Assembly (NCBI GenBank): GCA_019914945.1
Contig: CM034103.1
Coordinates: forward strand, 9,920,001 to 9,984,000
Length of the DNA: 64,000 bases
Direction of reading: 5' to 3'
DNA from: Typha latifolia
Taxonomy: Eukaryota; Streptophyta; Magnoliopsida; Poales; Typhaceae
Part shown: in pieces, positions 59,001-64,000 of the stretch
Numbering within the stretch: the first letter of the stretch is position 1
Layout of the letters: every line of letters begins with the position of its first letter
Translations under genes and position numbers: made by a program
Notes under the pieces: model-generated
What the model saw: only the letters and a program-made list of their open reading frames with translations
What the model was told of the DNA's origin: nothing
Database searches by the model: none

Positions 59001-61267
59001 TATATGAGTTTTTATGATCAGCCTATACTGGTATACATATATTATTGTTCTTTTTATATGGGTCAACAAATCATAGCAAAAATTCTGTGAAGTTTGTGAA
59101 TTATTGACATGAAAATGGCTGCTAAATTCCATGAATTTGTTGATCTTCACTACGAGGGCATTAGTGAGTTGCCCCCGAAGTTGTCATTTACTTAGAAGGT
59201 TACCTCATATATCTAATTTATATATTGAGCAGTTAAATCTTTTGTTTAGCCTATAGACTTATAATCTATCGCATAAAATAAACTTTCATGAGTTAGGATT
59301 GATCAGAAGGAATAATATGCTTGTCTGTCCCAATTTAACAACACTTAATAATAATGCTTTCTTCTCTTTTGAGAACTAAGATAACTTATTGCATTGTCCA
59401 GTAAATTTAGGTTCCTCTCTCTCTCTCTCTCTCTCTAGAGAAAATTGCAAATATGACTTCTATTAGTAGTCCTAATTAAAGATAGAAAATTAGTGTTTTT
59501 TTTCTAATACATTTACAAAGTTAAAAATTTTGCAGAAAAAAATAAACTATAGCTTATGAGCTTATTATTATTCAGACCATATCTTATTGCTTTTTGCAAC
59601 AACAACAAAAAATCATTATCTCTTAGAAAAGAAGCATGTTTAATATATTGGGTTAATTTTAATCCACATCAACTTGATATATAAGATCTAAAAGGAAATA
59701 TTCAATCTTTCAAAGCGATACTTTTAAAATTTTAAGTTACTCTCCTCAATGCCCATAAGACCAAGTATGTAATGGTTTTAGCCTCACAAAAGAGAGGATG
59801 AACTCATGCAGCTTTTCGTGAAAACCATGAAGAATTTAAGATGAAGATTCTTTTTAACTCATGGCAAATTAGCATGCAGAAAGAACTCTAGGAGAGATCG
59901 AGATGCATGGCATGTACTTAAACCCTAGCAAAAGTTCATAATTCTCAAAGATTCCTGGTGGCTCTCTCTAGATGGAGTCCTCACCACACTTCTAGCCTGG
60001 GCCAAAGAACAAGATGAAAAGAAAATTCTCTCAGTGGGTCAAAACCAGAATTATATTCAAGAATATATTTGATCCAAAAGTTTAAAATTATTAGGTAATG
60101 TACCAATAATATATATATTATGCCTGTCAAATCTCCCTCAACCGTGTGCATTCTTTATATTAGGCCTTTGTATCTATTTAGTCGAGATATTTGTTAAAAG
60201 ATAATTTTACTTAGATCTTTAAAGTATCACTATTTTTTATACTCATGTACATTCCGTAAACTAAGAAACAAAATATTAATATATAACCTCTTAAACTAAT
60301 TAAATAATTTTTTTATATATAATTTAGAAAATGTATAATAAAATTTAAGAAGTGTATGTAAATTATAATGATAGTTTAGAAAGTCTAAGTGTATGTGAAC
60401 ATGAGCCTAAAAAAAAAAGTGAAAGGAATGAGCATCTCTATCATCATCGTTATCATCCATATGTACGCTTAGCTAAGGATAGCGAAAGAATCTCCTTTTC
60501 TTTTCTATTTTCAAAAAAGTGGTAAAAGAAAGAATCAAATTTATTACGTGGCGGCATGTGACGGAATAACGATTCCAATTCGATCATTCTAAGCTTTTAT
60601 CAAGTCAAACTATATAAAGTTATAGACATATTATTCTTTCATACATACACACGTAGACGTATATATAACTATATAAGGTTTATTGTATGTAATAATGCAT
60701 GGACAAAGACGAATAGGCTTAGATCATTAAAGTGGGTATCATGTCCAAAAGTTAATAGAATCATAATATATATATAAAGAATTTTGATTGCTCCTTTTTT
60801 TTTCTGTAGTCTAAAGTTCATAGCATCATAATATAAAGAAGATGGTAGAAGAAGTAAAGTCAACAAAGATTAGAAAATTCCAACATTCCAAATTCCATCA
60901 TTCCGAAATGGATCGATATATGGTTATAATGCTCACGTTCCAAAGTTAACAGGAAAAAGCTCAAACGCCGTGTCATTGTCTAGAATACTAATTACGTAGG
61001 AGCTCATTAGTATAGCAGTAAAGCATCAAAACTTTTCTAGTTAGATTGCCGAGAGGGATTCGCACTCTCGTTTCAGAAAAAGAGTAGGAGAAGAGCTTCG
61101 GAGGATCAAAGAGTCTCTCTCTCTCTCTCTCTCTCTCAAAGGCATCGCTATATCATTCTTCATGGTTCCTTCATCTAGAACAACGTTGCTTTGGACTATT
61201 GTTATTCTAATATAATGTGGGTTATGTTAGATTTAATTAGTATCTAAACAGTAGTTTGTCTCAATAC
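56066..61267. other. AT-rich intergenic region, no gene recognised
   Basis: No reading frame with protein-like character and no conserved domain on either strand. Contains simple repeats: (ATT)n at about 57558-57580, (CT)n at 59415-59436 and (CT)n at 61114-61137. The sequence at 61000-61080 looks faintly tRNA-like but does not fold into a cloverleaf by eye. Confidence 0.45.
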
Positions 61268-61968
61268 TAGGGGTGTAAACAAGCCGAGCTCGATTGAGCC
61301 TAGCTTTAATCAAGCTTGGATTAAAATTAATTTCGAGCCTGTCTTTGTGATCAAGCTTGAATTGAAATAATTTTAATCTGAGCCAATTTCGAACTCCAGC
61401 TAATTTCGAGCTTAAACGAGCTGCTCAATTAGCAATTTCAAGTCTTATTAATTTCAAACAATTTTCGAGTCTGAGCAAACTTGAATTAATTTATGTTTGA
61501 ATCAAGCTTGAAATAAAATCTAATTCAACTATAAAGATATAAATATTACCAAAATTTAAATTACAAGTAATAAAGATAAATGGGTTAGAAAATTATAAGC
61601 AACTAAAATATAAATTACAAGTAACAAAGATAATTGTGTCAAAAAACTATAAGCAACTAAAATATAAATTACAAACAATAAAGATAATTATGTTAGAAAA
61701 TAATTGCTGAAATTCTGAATGGGTGAAAGGGTTTTGATCTGATAGTTCATATTAATTTGATATTACTCATATATATATATATATATTTGAGCCTTATTGA
61801 ATCAACTCGATCGAGCCGATTCGGGATCAAGCTTAGCTCAAATTTAATTTTGAGCTTAGCTTTAATGATCAAGCTCGGCTCCGCCTATTTTCGAGCTGAG
61901 CTTGATCGAGCATTATCGAGCCAAACTCGAGCCGAACTCGAGCCAGCTCGATTATTTTGACAGCCCTA
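61268..61968. mobile_element. hAT-type non-autonomous element, 701 bp
   Basis: Ends are TAGGGGTGTAAAC and the reverse complement of TAGGGCTGTCAAA, nearly the same as the element at 55325. The flanking 8-mers CTCAATAC (61260-61267) and CTCAAAAC (61969-61976) match at seven of eight positions. Subterminal AGCTCGA/TCGAGC words fill both ends and the core is AT-rich. No transposase. Confidence 0.85.
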
Positions 61969-61976
61969 CTCAAAAC

Positions 61977-62500
61977 TAATAATTTTTATTCTCTCTCTTA
62001 GAGTCGTTAGTTATTATTTTGCTCTTAAAGAGATATTACTTAAATCAACTATTATTTCAGTGTCTTTTAGAATATTTTAGTTATTTGCTAAATAATTTTT
62101 TTAATTTATTATTTTTTATGTCACATCAAGTAAAAATTGTTATACCGCTATATTGATTTACATCCAAACACGGTATTAGCCTAAATTATCTTAAGCTAGC
62201 TTATTTAAGTTTAAGATATTAGCATAACTAAACTAATTTAGGACTTGTAAGTTATAACGCCACCTAATAGTAGTAAGATTTTTGTTATAAACTCATTTCC
62301 GTTCTTTGTTCTTTTCCATACGGTAATAAAGTTATTATTAGCAATCTAGAACCAATTATTTTTAGAATAAAATAAAATAATATATAGTATATATATATAT
62401 ATAAACATAGATGGTTCAAATTATTAGCACTTTCCCATGATAGAAAAAATAAAATAAGAAAAATTAAGAGTTTAATTTTCTTATTAGTTTGTTTAGTAGA
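61977..62500. other. AT-rich spacer
   Basis: No gene or structured repeat apart from a short (TA)n tract at about 62390. Confidence 0.4.
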
Positions 62501-63072
62501 TAGTGGTGATCAATGGGCCTAACTCGAACCCACTTAATTTTAACTGGGCTAAGTTTGACTCGACGTGAGCCCAAAATTATAATGGATGCCTAGACGACAA
62601 AAGCTAGGCTCAGCTGGGCCGGCTCAAAATCCTAACTTGTAAGCTCACTGGAATGCTTGGAGAAGGAGATGAGGTGACAGAGCTCCTATGAGACTTGCAC
62701 GATCTACGTCCACTTGCTACAGAGGAGCTATGCTGATTGCTCCCAACATCTGTTAAGCCCTAAAGAAGAAGCACATTTAGAAATAAGAAATGATACAAAA
62801 AATCATTGATCACCATTATTAAATATGGGCTCATTGATCACTATTAAGTGAGAATGAAACTTTCTACAAATTTCCCTCGATCGATATAGAGACGCAAAAG
62901 CTCGCTCGCTAAGTATGACTCATTATGCACAGCTTGAGCCTACTCTCTCACGAGTTTGTGAGTCGTAACGAGTTAGATTATTCTTTCTTAGCCTGATTCA
63001 CTCGTAGGCAGGTATAAGAATAAGGTACGTAGCCCGATTGGCCTAGCTCGATCCACTCAATGATCACATCTA
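62501..63072. mobile_element. Probable third hAT-like element
   Basis: The left end TAGTGGTGATCAATGGG and the reverse complement of the right end, TAGATGTGATCATTGAG, form an imperfect terminal repeat. Subterminal GGCCTAACTCGA/GGCCTAGCTCGAT words occur at both ends, as in the other two elements. Flanking 8-mers (TTAGTAGA and CAAAAAGC) do not match, so the borders or the identity remain uncertain. Confidence 0.5.
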
Positions 63073-64000
63073 CAAAAAGCCAATAGACTCATGGCCTACT
63101 TGAGCTAATTGATATGGGTATTAAAGAATGATTTGAGCTCAAACTCGAGTTAGGGTTAGAGCAACTTAGGCTCAACTTCTCAATCAATCAAGCTAGCTCG
63201 AGCTCAACTCAGTAGTGTTAAAATAGTCTAAGATGACAATCCATTATGTCATACCAAAATAATATCCAACAATTAACAAGTAAACTACATACCTTGACAA
63301 GAAAATTATATATGGCTGCAATATTGAAAGTAAGGTGTCTACAAACAATATTGAGAAAATTCCATTTTAGGTTTTGTCTCAGTGACATAAATAGAATGAA
63401 CTACATCAATTAAAATTTGATGACCCACATTAGGTTTCACCAAACACTTATACTAATTAAAATCGAGATCATGTAGAAGTAGGGAAAGCAATTATCTGAT
63501 AAAAAGACGTGAAGAGAAGTGTTAATCGAACTACTTTTAAAATTTAAATTATTAGAGAACAAAAGTTTTTATATTTTAGATTTTAGCACTATTTCTTACT
63601 TCTAAACTTTTGAGGATTTTAGGAGGTTCAAGAAGTGGACGGCGAGTTTAACATGATTTAAACTTATGATATTTATTTTGATACAATGTTAACTCATCGT
63701 ACAAGAAAAAGAGAAGAGAAGGAAGAAAACGGTTCACCGATGAGGATAAAGGTTTGGCAGCGGTGTTCCAGTGACGGTTTAAGGTGCATGGAGCCGCCGA
63801 TAATGGGGAAGGGGAGAGAGATCAAGGTGGAGATAAATTGGGAAGAATGGAAAGAGAGAGATAAAAAGAGAGAAGTAGAGAGGGGCTGTGTGTTGAAAGA
63901 ATTTGAGCCTTCATAATTTGAGGAGCCACTCGTATTCACTGCCAATAACTTCTCTTTCACAATTTGAGCCTTTCAAGTGTTGAAAGAAGCACAACTCAAA
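63073..64000. other. Intergenic sequence to the window end
   Basis: 63120-63230 still carries AACTCGAG/AGCTCGAGC words, possibly from a further hAT-like remnant. 63690-63910 is purine-rich with ORFs on both strands, neither recognisable. Confidence 0.35.

Noticed and set aside
60990..61075. Possible tRNA gene or SINE head
   Set aside because: A GGATTCGCACTC stretch resembles a B box, but the arms of a cloverleaf do not pair and no A box fits.
63686..63960. Overlapping 76- and 88-codon ORFs on both strands near the window end
   Set aside because: The purine-rich tract keeps both strands open. There is no domain and no splice-supported extension.

Overview
The window is nuclear DNA of a flowering plant. 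The evidence is a gene split by ten GT-AG introns, intronless BAHD acyltransferase genes, plant-type LTR retrotransposons and LINEs, and hAT-like and long-TIR DNA transposons. The BAHD sequences resemble the hydroxycinnamoyl-CoA:amine transferases I know from grasses, so a monocot is my best guess; I cannot name the species. Nothing bacterial, viral or organellar was seen.

Layout. 0-5.4 kb: an inverted-repeat element, a scrap of copia reverse transcriptase, and a decayed minus-strand LINE that enters it with its poly(A) tail. 6.4-31.4 kb: three tandem, same-strand copies of one BAHD gene (6.45, 16.13 and 29.99 kb), separated by nested retrotransposons. Gap 1 holds an LTR element (9.3-12.4 kb) with a solo LTR inside its right LTR, followed by a copia element (12.4-16.1 kb) that ends 52 bp before the second BAHD start codon. 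Gap 2 holds a LINE fragment and a minus-strand Ty3/gypsy element (18.9-28.4 kb) that carries a second gypsy element (21.0-25.9 kb) in its protease region. 31.7-36.2 kb: a large element with long terminal inverted repeats, containing a degenerate ~94-bp tandem array. 36.7-50.3 kb: a complete minus-strand Sec14-like (CRAL-TRIO) lipid-transfer gene of 11 exons and 336 codons, with an hAT-like insertion in its last intron. 50.4-64 kb: AT-rich intergenic DNA with two well-bounded hAT-type elements, a third probable one, and a ~2.2-kb long-TIR element.

How the genes relate. The Sec14-like gene is the only one that looks fully functional. The BAHD cluster is a decaying tandem array: copy 1 has a +1 frameshift, copy 3 has a 5-bp deletion plus a nonsense codon, and copy 2, the only intact reading frame, has Asn at the catalytic His of HXXXD. 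Copy 2 also lost the upstream region shared by copies 1 and 3, which is replaced by a copia LTR. No new multi-gene system was found. The most informative signals are this complementary loss of activity in the BAHD array and the transposon nesting, which target-site duplications pin down to the base.
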